Notes under the pieces: generated by a model | Told to the model about the DNA's origin: nothing | Database searches by the model: none | Seen by the model: the letters and a program-made list of their open reading frames with translations, nothing else | Part shown: positions 54,302 through 64,000 of the stretch, one piece after another | Layout: the number at the start of each line of letters is the position of its first letter | How positions within the stretch are numbered: the stretch's first letter is position 1 | Assembly: GCF_900111405.1 (NCBI RefSeq) | Contig: NZ_FOHJ01000007.1 | Span: forward strand, 112,244 to 176,243 | Reading direction: 5' to 3' | Length of the DNA: 64,000 nucleotides | DNA from: Salinibacillus kushneri | Lineage (GTDB): Bacteria > Bacillota > Bacilli > Bacillales > Alkalibacillaceae | Translations under genes and position numbers: made by a program

Positions 54302-54315
54302 CGTGATTTACCGTG

Positions 54316-55596
54316 TTATGATTTAACCGTAAATTGCTCTTCTTCTGTAGAATCTTTGAGCGCGGTTGTGGAAGAAGTCCCTCCAGATACAACAGTAGAT
54401 ACCTGATCAAAGTAACCAGTTCCTACTTCCCTCTGGTGTCTTGTTGCTGAATAGCCGTCTTTTTCACTTGCAAATTCTGCTTGCTGCAATTCAGAATAGG
54501 CTTCCATTCCACGATCTTTATAACCTCTTGCTAATTCAAACATGCTATGGTTCAAGGCATGGAATCCAGCAAGTGTTACGAATTGAAACTTATAACCCAT
54601 TTTGGCAATTTCTTTCTGAAAGTTCGCTATGGTTTGTTCATCAAGCTTTTGTTTCCAGTTAAAGGATGGTGAACAATTATAGGCAAGCATTTTATGTGGA
54701 TATTTTTCATGAATCGCATCTGCAAATTTCCTGGCCTCTTTAAGATTTGGCTCTGAAGTTTCACACCAGATTAAATCAGCATAAGGTGCATAGGCAAGCC
54801 CTCTTGCAATCGCCTGATCAATTCCTGCCTTTGTACGGTAAAAGCCTTCTGAAGTACGTTCACCTGTAATAAATTCATGGTCATACGGATCCACATCACT
54901 AGTCACCATATCTGCCGCATTTGCATCCGTACGAGCAATCAGTATCGTTGGTGTACCCATTACATCTGCTGCAAGTCGAGCAGAAATTAAGTTTCTTACT
55001 GCCGTTTGAGTAGGGAGTAATACTTTCCCACCCAGGTGACCACATTTCTTCTCAGAGGAAAGCTGATCTTCAAAGTGTACCCCTGAAGCACCTGATTCAA
55101 TCATTCCCTTCATTAATTCAAAAACGTTCAGTTGACCCCCGAAACCTGCCTCAGCATCGGCTACAATTGGTTGAAACCAATCAACAGAATCATCATCTTC
55201 CAAATAGTGAATTTGGTCTGCCCTTTGTAATGCTTGATTTATACGCTTAACTACATGCGGCACACTATTAGCAGGATACAGGCTTTGATCCGGATACATG
55301 TGTCCAGAAATATTTGCATCTGCAGCTACCTGCCACCCACTTAGATAAATGGCCTTCAAACCAGCTTTAACCTGTTGTACAGCTTGATTTCCGGTCAATG
55401 CTCCAAGGGCATGAATATAATCTTCCGTATTTAAATAATTCCAAAGCTTTTCTGCTCCTTTTCTGGCAAGTGTGTGTTCAATATCGATAGAACCTCTTAG
55501 GCCAATAACCTCTTCAGCTGTATAAGGGCGCTCCACATCTTTCCAGCGACTATCCCGCTCCCAATTTTTCCGCAGCTCTCTTACACGTTTATTCAT
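54316..55596 (-). CDS. aceA: Isocitrate lyase
   Basis: A 426-residue enzyme that splits isocitrate into succinate and glyoxylate. The catalytic loop is [11 protein letters not shown], with ADAEAGFGG (metal) and [10 protein letters not shown]; the start [20 protein letters not shown] is typical. An upstream in-frame start at 55629 exists, but GGGAGGA lies 7 bases before the ATG at 55596. It lies 19 bases behind aceB; together they form the glyoxylate bypass. Confidence 0.96.
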   Translation of the reverse strand: MNKRVRELRKNWERDSRWKDVERPYTAEEVIGLRGSIDIEHTLARKGAEKLWNYLNTEDYIHALGALTGNQAVQQVKAGLKAIYLSGWQVAADANISGHMYPDQSLYPANSVPHVVKRINQALQRADQIHYLEDDDSVDWFQPIVADAEAGFGGQLNVFELMKGMIESGASGVHFEDQLSSEKKCGHLGGKVLLPTQTAVRNLISARLAADVMGTPTILIARTDANAADMVTSDVDPYDHEFITGERTSEGFYRTKAGIDQAIARGLAYAPYADLIWCETSEPNLKEARKFADAIHEKYPHKMLAYNCSPSFNWKQKLDEQTIANFQKEIAKMGYKFQFVTLAGFHALNHSMFELARGYKDRGMEAYSELQQAEFASEKDGYSATRHQREVGTGYFDQVSTVVSGGTSSTTALKDSTEEEQFTVKS

Positions 55597-55615
55597 ATAA
55601 AATTCCTCCCTTTTC

Positions 55616-57208
55616 TTATAAAATTTCATATCCAGGTAATGTTAGAAATTCTTCCAACTCATCCTTTAAAATTAATTTATCAAACAACTCTACAGCTTCT
55701 GAAAATCTCCCCTGTTCAAACACCTCTTCCCCGACTTCAGAAATAATTTGTTTTACCTCTTCCTGCTTAAGCTCCTGGTAAAGCTCTTCTGTCACCTCCC
55801 TGCCATTAGATAGTACGCCTTTTGGATGACGAATCCACTGCCATATTTGGGCTCTGGAAATTTCTGCAGTAGCTGCGTCCTCCATTAAATGATTGATAGG
55901 TACAGCACCTCTTCCTTGTAACCAATTGGCGATATACAGAATACCCACACGAATATTTTGTTTAAGCCCTTTTTCTGTAATATCACCTGTTGGAATTTCA
56001 AGCAGGTCTTCAGCGGAAACCTGCAAATCATTTAATTTTTTCAGATCAACCTGATTCGCATCTGGCATTTCCTTATCAAACACTTCCTTGGCTACTGGAA
56101 CTAAACCAGGGTGGGCAACCCAAGTGCCATCATGACCGTCTTTTGCTTCCCGTTCCTTATCTATCCTAACTTTTGCAAAGGCCTTTTGATTTGCATCTTC
56201 ATCTCCCTTAACCGGAATTTGAGCGGCCATGCCACCAATTGCCTGTGCTCCTCTTCTATGACAGGTTTTGATGGTAAGTAAAGAGTAGGATCTCATGAAT
56301 GGAACGGTCATCGTTACTAGCGATCGATCTGGCAAGATGACCTCCTGATGACCTTTACGTTTTTTCAAATAGCTAAAAATGTAATCCCATCTGCCGCAGT
56401 TTAACCCTGCTGAGTGATCTTTTAATTCATATAAAATCTCATCCATTTCGAAAGCTGCCAATATGGTTTCAATTAAGACAGTTGCTTTAATCGTCCCTTT
56501 GGGAATCCCAAAGTATTCTTGTGCAAATACAAACACATCATTCCATAGGCGTGCCTCCCAATGACTTTCCATTTTGGGAAGGTAAAAATAAGGTCTTGTT
56601 CCTGCCTCTATTAACTTCTCCGCATTATGGTAGAAGTACAAACCAAAATCAAACAGACTCCCGCTCATTGGCTTCCCATCAACAACCAAATGCTTTTCTT
56701 CTAAATGCCAGCCTCTTGGTCTTACAAACAATACGGCTGTTTCATCATTCAACTCATACTTTTTGCCCTTCTCCGTTGTTAATTCAATCGTTCTTCGCAC
56801 AGCATCTTTTAAGTTGATTTGACCCTGGATCATATTTTCCCAGGCAGGTGCAGTAGCATCCTCAAAACAGGCCATAAAAACTTTTGCTCCGGAATTAAGG
56901 GCATTAATGACCATTTTCCGATCTACTGGACCTGTAATCTCTACTCTTCTGTCTTGAATTTCTTCTGGAATCGGAGAAATCTTCCAGTCACTTTCACGGA
57001 TGTTTTTTGTCTCGGGTAAGAAATCAGGCATCTCACCAGCATCAAATTTTTTCTGGCGTTCTTCTCTGTTCTGTAACAGCTCTTGTCTGCGTTTTCCAAA
57101 TTTTCTTTCTAACTGCTGCAAAAACACAAGGGTTCCTGCTGTTAAGATTTCTGTGTCATCACGTCTCTCTTCCTTTTGGTTCGCTACACCGGCTACTTTC
57201 GCTGTCAA
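55616..57208 (-). CDS. aceB: Malate synthase A
   Basis: A 530-residue enzyme that condenses glyoxylate with acetyl-CoA to malate. The signature includes [36 protein letters not shown], and the acyl-CoA and catalytic segments [20 protein letters not shown] and GLNCGRWDY. The TTG start at 57208 lies 8 bases after AAGGATGG. It is the first gene of aceBA. An imperfect inverted repeat GTTATAATACA...TGTATTATATAAC at 57226-57266 covers the promoter and may be an operator. Growth on acetate or fatty acids is implied. Confidence 0.96.
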   Translation of the reverse strand: MTAKVAGVANQKEERRDDTEILTAGTLVFLQQLERKFGKRRQELLQNREERQKKFDAGEMPDFLPETKNIRESDWKISPIPEEIQDRRVEITGPVDRKMVINALNSGAKVFMACFEDATAPAWENMIQGQINLKDAVRRTIELTTEKGKKYELNDETAVLFVRPRGWHLEEKHLVVDGKPMSGSLFDFGLYFYHNAEKLIEAGTRPYFYLPKMESHWEARLWNDVFVFAQEYFGIPKGTIKATVLIETILAAFEMDEILYELKDHSAGLNCGRWDYIFSYLKKRKGHQEVILPDRSLVTMTVPFMRSYSLLTIKTCHRRGAQAIGGMAAQIPVKGDEDANQKAFAKVRIDKEREAKDGHDGTWVAHPGLVPVAKEVFDKEMPDANQVDLKKLNDLQVSAEDLLEIPTGDITEKGLKQNIRVGILYIANWLQGRGAVPINHLMEDAATAEISRAQIWQWIRHPKGVLSNGREVTEELYQELKQEEVKQIISEVGEEVFEQGRFSEAVELFDKLILKDELEEFLTLPGYEIL

Positions 57209-57225
57209 AATCTCACCATCCTTTT

Positions 57226-57266
57226 GTTATAATACAGTTTCTTTTATATAGTATGTATTATATAAC
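57226..57266. promoter_or_regulatory. Promoter region of aceBA with an inverted repeat
   Basis: GTTATAATACA and TGTATTATATAAC are inverted near-copies around the likely -10/-35 region, 18-58 bases before the aceB start. Confidence 0.45.
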
Positions 57267-57356
57267 AGGGTTGCAAAAAATGTAACCCCTTTTCTTAGAA
57301 AAAATAACGAAAAATTTCGACAAATGAGCGTCTGTATATGGAGATGTGCATAATGT

Positions 57357-57395
57357 AAAAAGGGATGTACCAACAACGTTGGTACATCCCTTTTT
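57357..57395. terminator. Very strong hairpin terminator of the second symporter
   Basis: An 18-bp perfect stem AAAAAGGGATGTACCAAC/GTTGGTACATCCCTTTTT with a 3-base loop. It works in both directions. Confidence 0.9.
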
Positions 57396-57416
57396 CATCG
57401 GTATCTTTGTTATATA

Positions 57417-58961
57417 TTATCCGTTTTTGGCCATTTCACGTGCTTCCTCAAACTCTTTTTCCATCTCTGGATTCGTTTTTGTAAATAGGCTAATTCCAAT
57501 GGTTAAAAGTGTATTCAACAGGAATCCCGGGACAATTTCGTATAAATCAAATAATCCACCGGAAAGGTTAGCCCATATAACAACCATCACTGCTCCTGCA
57601 ATCATTCCCGCCATTGCACCTGGCGCAGTAACCTGCTTCCAAAATAGGGATAAAAGAATGATTGGCCCGAATGCTGCACCAAATCCTGCCCAGGCATAAC
57701 TTACTAAGTTTAAAACAGAACTACTTGGATCACTTGCAATGATAATCGCTATAATGGCTATAACGATAATGGACAAACGAGCTACTGTAACCAATTCTTT
57801 ATCAGAAGCATTTTTTCGGAAAATTCCCTTATAAAAGTCCTCTGCTAAAGCGGATGATGATACAAGCAGCTGTGAGTCAATCGTACTCATAATTGCTGAT
57901 AAAATAGCTGCCAGGAGAATTCCTGCAACAATAGGATGAGTTAAAAATTGTGATAATAAAATAAAGATAGATTCTTCGTCATCCAGTAATGAAAAATCAA
58001 TAGCTGTTCCATTTTCAAGTGCAGATACCAATTTGATATTTTCTTCTGCTAGAACACTAGCATCTAATGACGCGATATAAGCAAATCCAGCAAGTCCTGC
58101 GAAAATGGCACCAAACAACCCGATTACCATCCAGGAAATTCCGATAAACCTGGCTTTTGGAACGTCCTTATGAGATCTTAATCCCATAAATCTCACTAAA
58201 ATATGAGGCTGTCCGAAATAACCTAACCCCCATGCAAGCGAGGAAATAACTCCGATCACCGCTACTCCAGACACCATTTCTAAATGGTTGGTTCCCATTT
58301 GTGAACTGAGATTCCCTACAGTATTTAGAGTCTCCTGCCAGCCTCCTAATTTTGAAATAGCAACAATTGGCAGAATGATAAGAGCTGCGAACATTAGAAT
58401 TCCTTGAATAAAATCAGTCCAACTTACAGCCAGGAAACCACCTAAAAATGTATAAGCAATGATAACAATCGCACCGATCCAAAGACCTTGCGTATACGTT
58501 AAATCAAATGATGAACTAAATAATTTTGCTCCTGCTGTCATTCCTGATGCTGTATAAATCGTAAAGAAGAATAGAATAACCAACGCAGATACAAAACGGA
58601 GGATATGAGAGTGGTCTTTAAAGCGGTTTTCAAAAAAGTCAGGAATGGTAATGGAATTATTTGATACTTCTGTATAAGTCCTAAGTCGTTTGGCAACAAA
58701 CTGCCAGTTTAGATAGGCACCAATCGAAAGACCAATAGCTAACCATGCTTCTCCTAAACCTGATATATAAATCGCACCTGGCAGTCCTAATAGAAGCCAC
58801 CCGCTCATGTCTGAAGCCCCAGCACTAAGAGCAGCAACCCCTGGACTCAAGGTCCTTCCACCTAAAAAGTAGTCGGATAGATTACTAGTCAGTCGATAGC
58901 CGACAATACCAAGTAATAGCATCCCGGCTAAATATACAATAAACGTAATAAAAGTACTCAT
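57417..58961 (-). CDS. putP: Sodium:solute symporter, PutP type (second copy)
   Basis: A 514-residue SSS transporter, paralogous to the one at 15584 (shared GYFGQPHILVRFMGLRSHKD and SAIMSTIDSQLLVSSSALAEDFYKG). It carries about 13 helices and an acidic C-terminal tail. Proline uptake is the usual role, and the P5C dehydrogenase 3 kb away fits that. Its ATG overlaps the stop of the micro-gene (TAATG). It ends next to a very strong terminator. Confidence 0.9.
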   Translation of the reverse strand: MSTFITFIVYLAGMLLLGIVGYRLTSNLSDYFLGGRTLSPGVAALSAGASDMSGWLLLGLPGAIYISGLGEAWLAIGLSIGAYLNWQFVAKRLRTYTEVSNNSITIPDFFENRFKDHSHILRFVSALVILFFFTIYTASGMTAGAKLFSSSFDLTYTQGLWIGAIVIIAYTFLGGFLAVSWTDFIQGILMFAALIILPIVAISKLGGWQETLNTVGNLSSQMGTNHLEMVSGVAVIGVISSLAWGLGYFGQPHILVRFMGLRSHKDVPKARFIGISWMVIGLFGAIFAGLAGFAYIASLDASVLAEENIKLVSALENGTAIDFSLLDDEESIFILLSQFLTHPIVAGILLAAILSAIMSTIDSQLLVSSSALAEDFYKGIFRKNASDKELVTVARLSIIVIAIIAIIIASDPSSSVLNLVSYAWAGFGAAFGPIILLSLFWKQVTAPGAMAGMIAGAVMVVIWANLSGGLFDLYEIVPGFLLNTLLTIGISLFTKTNPEMEKEFEEAREMAKNG

Positions 58962-59071
58962 TAATTTTTGTCACCTCTGTTAAATAATGTGATAGCTGAT
59001 AGTATGATTAAAATAGGCATCGGAACAAATAACCAAAACATCGTTGCTCCTGATAATACGTAGTCTTCCAA
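58961..59071 (-). CDS. Symporter small accessory micro-protein
   Basis: A 36-residue single-helix protein: MEDYVLSGATMFWLFVPMPI and LIILSAITLFNRGDKN. TTG start 7 bases after GGAGG; the stop overlaps the symporter start by one base, exactly as at 17086-17187. The shared FW-x-VPMP-x-L pattern shows that the two micro-genes are homologous. Confidence 0.85.
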   Translation of the reverse strand: MEDYVLSGATMFWLFVPMPILIILSAITLFNRGDKN

Positions 59072-59346
59072 TATTCACCCTCCTTTGTAAACACAATGTT
59101 TTTATTATTACATTTTGACAAAAAGATGACAAAGTCGTCTCAGCTTGAATAAATGTAGTGAATCTCTCTCATTTTGTCCAAGTACGATATAGACTATCCA
59201 CATTGCTTATTGCGACAAAATCCGACATTATGCTTGAATATATTTTAAAAATATCTCGCTTGTCACATTGCACTGGAACTAGACGTGTCCATTCCTGAAT
59301 TTTTATCCATAAGCTTTTATTTTTACATTTTCTATACCACAAAAAA
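59072..59346. other. Intergenic region upstream of the second symporter unit
   Basis: AT-rich, without a gene. It holds the promoter of the symporter unit; I could not identify a confident -10/-35 pair or operator. Confidence 0.4.
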
Positions 59347-59378
59347 CCCGAAAACCTCCAACTAAGAAGGTTTTCGGG
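59347..59378. terminator. Terminator of the MCP gene
   Basis: CCCGAAAACCT/AGGTTTTCGGG, an 11-bp stem flanked by A6. Confidence 0.85.
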
Positions 59379-59396
59379 AAGATGATAAACAATTAT

Positions 59397-60257
59397 CTAT
59401 TTATCTGCATAAATCTGCTTTTCTGCTAATTGGGCTAAATCTTGAGCGTTGGTGCTAATTTCCTGAATCGTTGATGATATTTCTTGTATAGCAGCGGCCT
59501 GTGAGTCTGTCATTTTATGGATACCGGCAAAGGCGCCATCCAGTTCGGTAATCAGACTTTGAATTTTTTGCGTTGCATCATCAATTTTTTTGACGTTATC
59601 CTTTGAGTTATTGGCCAGTTTGCGAATTTCTTCAGCAACAACACCGAAACCTTTTCCGGCATCTCCAGCACGCGCAGCTTCAATCGATGCATTTAATCCC
59701 AGAAGATTACTCTGTTCAGAAATACCTTTAACAACTGTTGAAACCTCACCGATTTCTTCTGTACTTTCATTTACCTCTTTTACTTGCGAAGAAACATTGG
59801 TGACATTTTGAGCCAACTCATTGATAGAGCTTGTCACTTCTTGAATAGAAGAAGCCGACTGTTCGACTACTGCCGAAAGACTTTCGGCCACTTCGTGAAG
59901 TTTATTAGCTTTTTCCAGGCTGGTACCTAGCCCTACTCCTCCAATAACCGTATCCTTTTCATCATGTAATGGAATAGCTCGGGCTATTAGCGGAAAACCA
60001 AATAATTCTTTCGGTACGATCTCCGATTTTTGCTGGTTTTCCCGAATAGCTTTTGTGATAATGTCACCTTCTGCAAGTGGATCACCAGGGGTTACATTTA
60101 GCGAGAACGTTTCCCCGGGAATATTAATAATCAGCTTTTCGGTATCATAGATGCCGATTGTGATATCATCATGTGTCAATTGGTTCAAAAATGGTGCCAC
60201 TTTAATAAAGGCATCCAAAAGTTCTGAATCTGTCTTAACATTATTTATATCCGTCAT
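59397..60257 (-). CDS. Soluble chemoreceptor (YfmS-like MCP)
   Basis: A 286-residue methyl-accepting-type protein without any membrane helix. Residues 1-115 form a small sensor domain ([39 protein letters not shown]). The rest is a coiled-coil signalling domain with the tip [20 protein letters not shown] and [13 protein letters not shown]. Bacillus YfmS has the same size and lies next to yfmT, as here. It probably tunes the CheA signal from inside the cell. Confidence 0.9.
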   Translation of the reverse strand: MTDINNVKTDSELLDAFIKVAPFLNQLTHDDITIGIYDTEKLIINIPGETFSLNVTPGDPLAEGDIITKAIRENQQKSEIVPKELFGFPLIARAIPLHDEKDTVIGGVGLGTSLEKANKLHEVAESLSAVVEQSASSIQEVTSSINELAQNVTNVSSQVKEVNESTEEIGEVSTVVKGISEQSNLLGLNASIEAARAGDAGKGFGVVAEEIRKLANNSKDNVKKIDDATQKIQSLITELDGAFAGIHKMTDSQAAAIQEISSTIQEISTNAQDLAQLAEKQIYADK

Positions 60258-60276
60258 ATCTCTTCTCCTTTACTGT

Positions 60277-61734
60277 TTAGTATGGAAGTTGACGTTGTCC
60301 ATAGTTAATCGAAATCCACTTTAAGGTCGTAAATTCTTCAAGGCTCCATTCTCCGTTTAGACGACCTAGACCGGATTGCTTTTCACCACCGAAGGCAACA
60401 ATCGGTTCATCATTAATCGTGATATCGTTGACGTGAATCATACCAGTATGTACACGTTTGGCTAATTGAACACCCCGTTCACCGTCGGCTGTATGAACGG
60501 CACCACTAAGACCAAAGTTGGTATGATTAGCCATTTGAATAGCTTCCTCATCTGTTTCGAATGTCATAACACTAACAACAGGGCCAAACATCTCCTTCTG
60601 GGCAACATCCATATCCGGAGTAACATTTGTCAGGATGGTTGGCTCTACCATATTCCCCTGAATATCTCCTTTAAGTAGTGGTGTCGCCCCCTGTTCAATG
60701 CCCTTTTCAATTAATGCTTTAAGGTTTTGGGCTGCGCCTTCATTTACTACAGGACCTATAACGGTATCAGGATTACGTGGATCACCTGTTTTCAGTGATG
60801 CAATTTTCGCCTTGTACTTGGTAATAAACTCTTCATATACAGATTGGTGGACGATAATACGATTAGCCGACATGCAAATTTGACCTTGATGTGTAAATCG
60901 ACTGAAAGCCGCTGCATGAACTGCATAGTCGATATCTGCATCATCCAGAATGATAAAAGCACTGTTACCACCCAATTCAAGCAGTGGTTTTTTAAAATTC
61001 TTCACGGCCAGCTGCGCAATATGTTTACCCACAGCAGTTGATCCTGTAAAAGAGATGATTCGTGGGATTGGATGCTCTACAAAAGTATCACCGATTTCAC
61101 TAATATCCGTGACTACTACATTAAAAAGACCTTTGGGAATTCCAGCCTCTTCAAAAATCTTAGCAATCAGTGTACCGCCTACGATTGGTGTTTCCTCATG
61201 GGCTTTTAGAACAACACCATTTCCGGCTCCAATGGCTGGTGCAATGGATTTAACAGATAGGAAAAAAGGAAAATTAAATGGGCTAATAACCCCAACGACA
61301 CCTGCAGGCATACGATAGAGGCGGTTTTCCTTTCCATCTTCAACAGATGGGAGAATTTTGCCCTCTTTCTTCAGTGGAAAGGTGGCTGCTTCCTTAATCA
61401 TATCTTTTACAAGACCAATTTCAAACGCAGCTTTTAAATGGGTTCCACCAAGTTCATCAATGATCATATTCGTAATAGCTTCTTCATGTTCCTCAATATA
61501 AGCTACAGCTTTTTCAAGAATATCCCGCTGCTTATACGGGTTAATCTGATTCCATTCATCCATTGCAGATTGCGCTCTTTGATACGCTTCATCTATATCT
61601 TCTGTTGTAGCCATCTTAAATTCTGTAATGAGGTCATCTTTGTATGGATTTTTATCAGCAAGTAAACGACTACTCTTACCATCACGCCATATTCCAGCAA
61701 TGTATTGTTTGTTCAGTGAATGAATATCTATCAT
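60277..61734 (-). CDS. Aldehyde dehydrogenase, YfmT (vanillin dehydrogenase) type
   Basis: A 485-residue NAD(P)-dependent aldehyde dehydrogenase: SPFNFPFFLSVKSIAPAIGA, FTGSTAVGKHIA, ELGGNSAFIILDDADID and the catalytic Cys in HQGQICMSANR. The frame opens at 61752, but AGGAGGGG lies before the ATG at 61734. The sequence and the yfmS-like neighbour 19 bases downstream match the Bacillus yfmT-yfmS pair, whose enzyme oxidises aromatic aldehydes such as vanillin. The substrate here is inferred. Confidence 0.9.
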   Translation of the reverse strand: MIDIHSLNKQYIAGIWRDGKSSRLLADKNPYKDDLITEFKMATTEDIDEAYQRAQSAMDEWNQINPYKQRDILEKAVAYIEEHEEAITNMIIDELGGTHLKAAFEIGLVKDMIKEAATFPLKKEGKILPSVEDGKENRLYRMPAGVVGVISPFNFPFFLSVKSIAPAIGAGNGVVLKAHEETPIVGGTLIAKIFEEAGIPKGLFNVVVTDISEIGDTFVEHPIPRIISFTGSTAVGKHIAQLAVKNFKKPLLELGGNSAFIILDDADIDYAVHAAAFSRFTHQGQICMSANRIIVHQSVYEEFITKYKAKIASLKTGDPRNPDTVIGPVVNEGAAQNLKALIEKGIEQGATPLLKGDIQGNMVEPTILTNVTPDMDVAQKEMFGPVVSVMTFETDEEAIQMANHTNFGLSGAVHTADGERGVQLAKRVHTGMIHVNDITINDEPIVAFGGEKQSGLGRLNGEWSLEEFTTLKWISINYGQRQLPY

Positions 61735-61865
61735 CTTACCCCTCCTAGTCATTTAACACTATTTATATCGTCAGGGAGAGTAGTTAAATTAAGAAAATAA
61801 ATTAAAATTAGATAATTCGAACTAGGAATTCAATCCTGATGTCATTTTTGGGCTTTAATCTAAAA

Positions 61866-61901
61866 AAAAGGCACTGAACCCGGCTGGTTCAGTGCCTTTT
61901 T
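61866..61901. terminator. Terminator of the P5C dehydrogenase gene
   Basis: AAAAGGCACTGAACC/GGTTCAGTGCCTTTT, a 15-bp stem with a 5-base loop. Confidence 0.9.
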
Positions 61902-61911
61902 ACTTTCCATT

Positions 61912-63462
61912 TTAAAGCATTTCAGAGGTGGTTTTCCCTTGCATAAAGTTAGTTAAATAATCAGGTCCACCTGCTTTAGAGTCTGTACCTGACATGTTAA
62001 ATCCACCGAATGGATGGTAACCTACAATCGCTGCTGTACAACCGCGGTTGAAATAAAGGTTACCTACATGGAAATCCTCTCTGGCTTTTTCAATGTGTTC
62101 ACGATTGTTAGAGATTACAGCTCCTGTTAATCCATATTCGGTATTGTTAGCCACATCAATCGCTTCATCAAAGTTTTTCGCCTTGGTAAAGGCAACAACA
62201 GGCCCGAAAATTTCTTCCTGCATAATGCGGGCTGTTGGAGAAACATCTTTAAACACTGTTGGTTTAATGAAATAACCAGTGGAATCATCACCTTCTCCAC
62301 CTGTTACCAATTCCCCCTCTTCTTTTCCTACCTCAATATAGCTCATAATTTTATCAAAAGCAGCTTGATCAATAACTGGACCCATATAAGTACTATGTTT
62401 TGCAGGATTATCTAATGAGCAGTTTTGTTCCGTTAACTCTTTAACACGTGTTACGAGATCTTCATATACATCTTCGTGTGCAACGACACGTGAACATGCA
62501 GAACATTTTTGTCCTGAGAAACCAAATGCAGAGTTTACAATCGATTCTGCTGCTAATTCAAGATCAGAATCGTCATCTACTACAATAGTATCCTTGCCCC
62601 CCATCTCTGCTACAACGCGCTTAAGCCAAGTCTGACCGTCCTGCACCTTAGCAGCTCGTTCATAGATACGTGTTCCAACTTCTCTTGAACCTGTGAAGCT
62701 GACGAAACGTGTACGAGGATGCTCGACTAAGTAATCTCCTACTTCAGAGCCGCTTCCAGGAATATAATTTATCACTCCAGCAGGCATACCCGCTTCTTCC
62801 ATTACTTCCATAAACTTATATGCAATAACAGGAGTGGAACTAGCCGGCTTTAACAGCACTGTATTACCTGCAACCATAGATGAAACGGTTGTACCTGTCA
62901 TAATTGCAAATAAGAAGTTCCATGGGGAGATTACAACACCAACTCCAAGCGGAATGTAGTGAAAACGATTATTTTCAATCGGACGGCTGTTCACAGGGGC
63001 ACCATCTTTTAAACGTAGCATTTGACGTCCATAATATTCTAAGAAGTCAATACCTTCTGCAATACCAGCATCCCCTTCTTTCCAAGGCTTTGCCCCTTCC
63101 TTTATAATCCAGGCATTGAATTCAAATTTACGACGACGAATAATGGCTGCAGCACGGAATAAAATGTCTGCACGCATCTCCGGCTTCGTTTTGCTCCAAG
63201 TATTAAATGTTTTATCGGCTACCTGCATCGCTTTTTCAGCGAGTTCCTGATTTGACTTGGAAACCTTACCTACAATCTTTTCTTTGTTCGCAGGATTTCG
63301 CGAAACAATTTTATCCTCTGTATAGTAACGTTCTCCACCAATAATTAAAGGGTATTCCTTACCTAATTCAGCTTCAACTTGTTTGATTGCCGCTTCCTGC
63401 TTCTTTCGATTCTCGTCATTTGTAAAATCTGTAAAAGGCTCATGTGTGTATGGTACGACCAT
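61912..63462 (-). CDS. rocA: L-glutamate gamma-semialdehyde (P5C) dehydrogenase
   Basis: A 516-residue aldehyde dehydrogenase that oxidises glutamate semialdehyde to glutamate, the last step of proline and arginine degradation. [50 protein letters not shown] and the catalytic Cys in [13 protein letters not shown] are clear; [18 protein letters not shown] is typical of the RocA/PruA group. GGGAGG lies 7 bases before the ATG at 63462, so upstream starts are rejected. No proline dehydrogenase is in the window; it may lie beyond the IS at the right end. Confidence 0.94.
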   Translation of the reverse strand: MVVPYTHEPFTDFTNDENRKKQEAAIKQVEAELGKEYPLIIGGERYYTEDKIVSRNPANKEKIVGKVSKSNQELAEKAMQVADKTFNTWSKTKPEMRADILFRAAAIIRRRKFEFNAWIIKEGAKPWKEGDAGIAEGIDFLEYYGRQMLRLKDGAPVNSRPIENNRFHYIPLGVGVVISPWNFLFAIMTGTTVSSMVAGNTVLLKPASSTPVIAYKFMEVMEEAGMPAGVINYIPGSGSEVGDYLVEHPRTRFVSFTGSREVGTRIYERAAKVQDGQTWLKRVVAEMGGKDTIVVDDDSDLELAAESIVNSAFGFSGQKCSACSRVVAHEDVYEDLVTRVKELTEQNCSLDNPAKHSTYMGPVIDQAAFDKIMSYIEVGKEEGELVTGGEGDDSTGYFIKPTVFKDVSPTARIMQEEIFGPVVAFTKAKNFDEAIDVANNTEYGLTGAVISNNREHIEKAREDFHVGNLYFNRGCTAAIVGYHPFGGFNMSGTDSKAGGPDYLTNFMQGKTTSEML

Positions 63463-63658
63463 GTTCATTCCTCCCTTTATGATATGAATCGCCTTTAATA
63501 TCTCTATATAAGGCATCCACTTATATTTTAACCTATTCAGACAAGCCGTTCAAATCACACTATTGGTATTTTTCTAAAAAATATGATAAAAAATCGAATA
63601 GCCATGTACCTTGAAATATCGCTTTTTAGAGCCAAAAAAGACTAACCACATTGATGTG

Positions 63659-63705
63659 CACCCCAAAAGTTAGACGAACTAATTCTAACTTTTGGGGTGT
63701 TTTTT
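63659..63705 (+). terminator. Hairpin terminator inside the IS end
   Basis: CACCCCAAAAGTTAG and CTAACTTTTGGGGTG form a perfect 15-bp stem with an 11-base loop followed by T6, immediately before the transposase start. Confidence 0.8.
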
Positions 63706-64000
63706 GTGGTCAAATATGATGAAGGATTTAAGCAAAATGTAGTTAACGCTTATTTAGCTGGAGAAGGTGGATATGCTTCCTTGGCTAAAAGATTTGGAAT
63801 TCGAAGTAAAACCAATATAAGAAAATGGGTCAGTGCTTTCCGACAGTTTGGGGAACAGGGTTTGACTACTAAAAAAGCATCTACGAATTATCCTGTTCAA
63901 TTTAAATTAGATGTCATAAACTATAAGGTAAGAACAGGAGATTCCCTTGAAGATGTTGCTAGAAAATTTGGCATTACTGAACCGCCTTTGATTCTTAATT
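63706..64000 (+). CDS. IS3-family transposase OrfA (partial)
   Basis: At least 98 codons from GTG 63706 with no stop before the window end. It contains a Tnp helix-turn-helix of the IS150/InsJ type: AYLAGEGGYASLAKRFGIRS with KTNIRKWVSAFRQFG, then a second HTH-like repeat DVINYKVRTGDSLEDVARKF. OrfA binds the IS ends; OrfB with the DDE domain would follow beyond the window. Confidence 0.88.
   Translation, partial: MVKYDEGFKQNVVNAYLAGEGGYASLAKRFGIRSKTNIRKWVSAFRQFGEQGLTTKKASTNYPVQFKLDVINYKVRTGDSLEDVARKFGITEPPLILN

Larger units (their letters stand above)
53719..54315. other. Long intergenic region between gatC and aceA
   Basis: About 600 bases holding the gatC promoter on the left and the aceA terminator on the right. 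On the minus strand 54013-54078 is a 21-codon frame (MDELSVCVSGNDVFFRNNPL) behind TAGGAGG. A following frame, EILLDEDWIRSRGFSLVCVV, lies next to it and may be the rest of a broken small gene. A 20-bp palindrome lies just upstream of these. No known family. Confidence 0.45.
63653..64000 (+). mobile_element. Left end of an IS3-family insertion sequence
   Basis: The end begins TGATGTGCACCCCAAAAGTT, and its first gene encodes an IS3-type OrfA. The element runs off the window, so the right end, OrfB and target duplication are not visible. It lies 190 bases upstream of the P5C dehydrogenase start and points away from it. Confidence 0.8.

Overview
The window looks like chromosome from a low-GC, spore-forming member of the Bacillaceae, probably close to the halophilic Virgibacillus/Oceanobacillus group. 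The evidence is a sinI-sinR pair, a MreBH-type actin homologue, CotW/CotX-like spore coat proteins, a preQ1-I riboswitch ahead of queF, the gatCAB order, RlmCD and DagK homologues, and Bacillus-type ribosome binding sites with frequent TTG and GTG starts. The genus is inferred from gene content only. No rRNA, tRNA, CRISPR array or replication origin was seen.

Layout. 0-6.3 kb: the end of an ABC transporter operon behind two copies of an 18-bp operator, DUF1992 and CxxC-cluster proteins, mreBH, sinI-sinR and a Gfo/Idh/MocA oxidoreductase. 6.3-20.5 kb: an Aquifex-type aconitase, small proteins, the queuosine-precursor operon (riboswitch, queF, transporter), coat genes, an unusual ureohydrolase, a PutP-type symporter with a micro-protein, an MFS exporter and a stress-type SDR. 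20.6-25.1 kb: four consecutive regulator plus membrane-protein modules (HTH, PadR, PadR, HTH), each with its own palindromic or repeated operator. 25.3-32 kb: a glycosyltransferase, a PAP2 phosphatase and three damaged genes (DUF4179-type protein, MocR regulator, EamA transporter). 35.3-40 kb: murB and a copper-handling cluster (CotF-like protein, Cys-rich Csp, CopB-type ATPase). 46.3-47.7 kb: a merR-SDR pair between 78-bp direct repeats. 48-53.7 kb: rlmCD, dagK and gatCAB. 54.3-63.5 kb: the glyoxylate shunt (aceBA), a second PutP-type symporter with its micro-protein, a soluble chemoreceptor, an aldehyde dehydrogenase and the proline/arginine-pathway enzyme P5C dehydrogenase. From 63.65 kb to the end lies the left end of an IS3-family insertion sequence.

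The most unusual structure is a cassette-like array at 32.3-35.1 and 41.6-45.9 kb. More than 20 copies of a roughly 34-bp imperfect palindrome (core like CTTATTCAACTA, a loop like TTCTGCCCCG, then TTAGTTCAATAAG) separate short genes that all lie on the minus strand. A box usually sits a few bases after each stop codon, often followed by a hairpin and a second box before the next gene. The cargo (lipoproteins, one- and two-helix membrane proteins, GNAT, phosphotransferase, VOC, DUF3139, DUF5412, HbpS/GlcG and isochorismatase families) resembles integron cassette cargo, but no integrase is visible and the boxes do not match attC core rules. The first segment is bounded by a perfect 20-bp inverted repeat.

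Many accessory genes carry single-base indels, mostly in homopolymers. These could be real decay or read errors. One 11-bp tandem duplication is clearly a real mutational event. All family assignments come from reading the sequence and from memory of the families; no database search was run.
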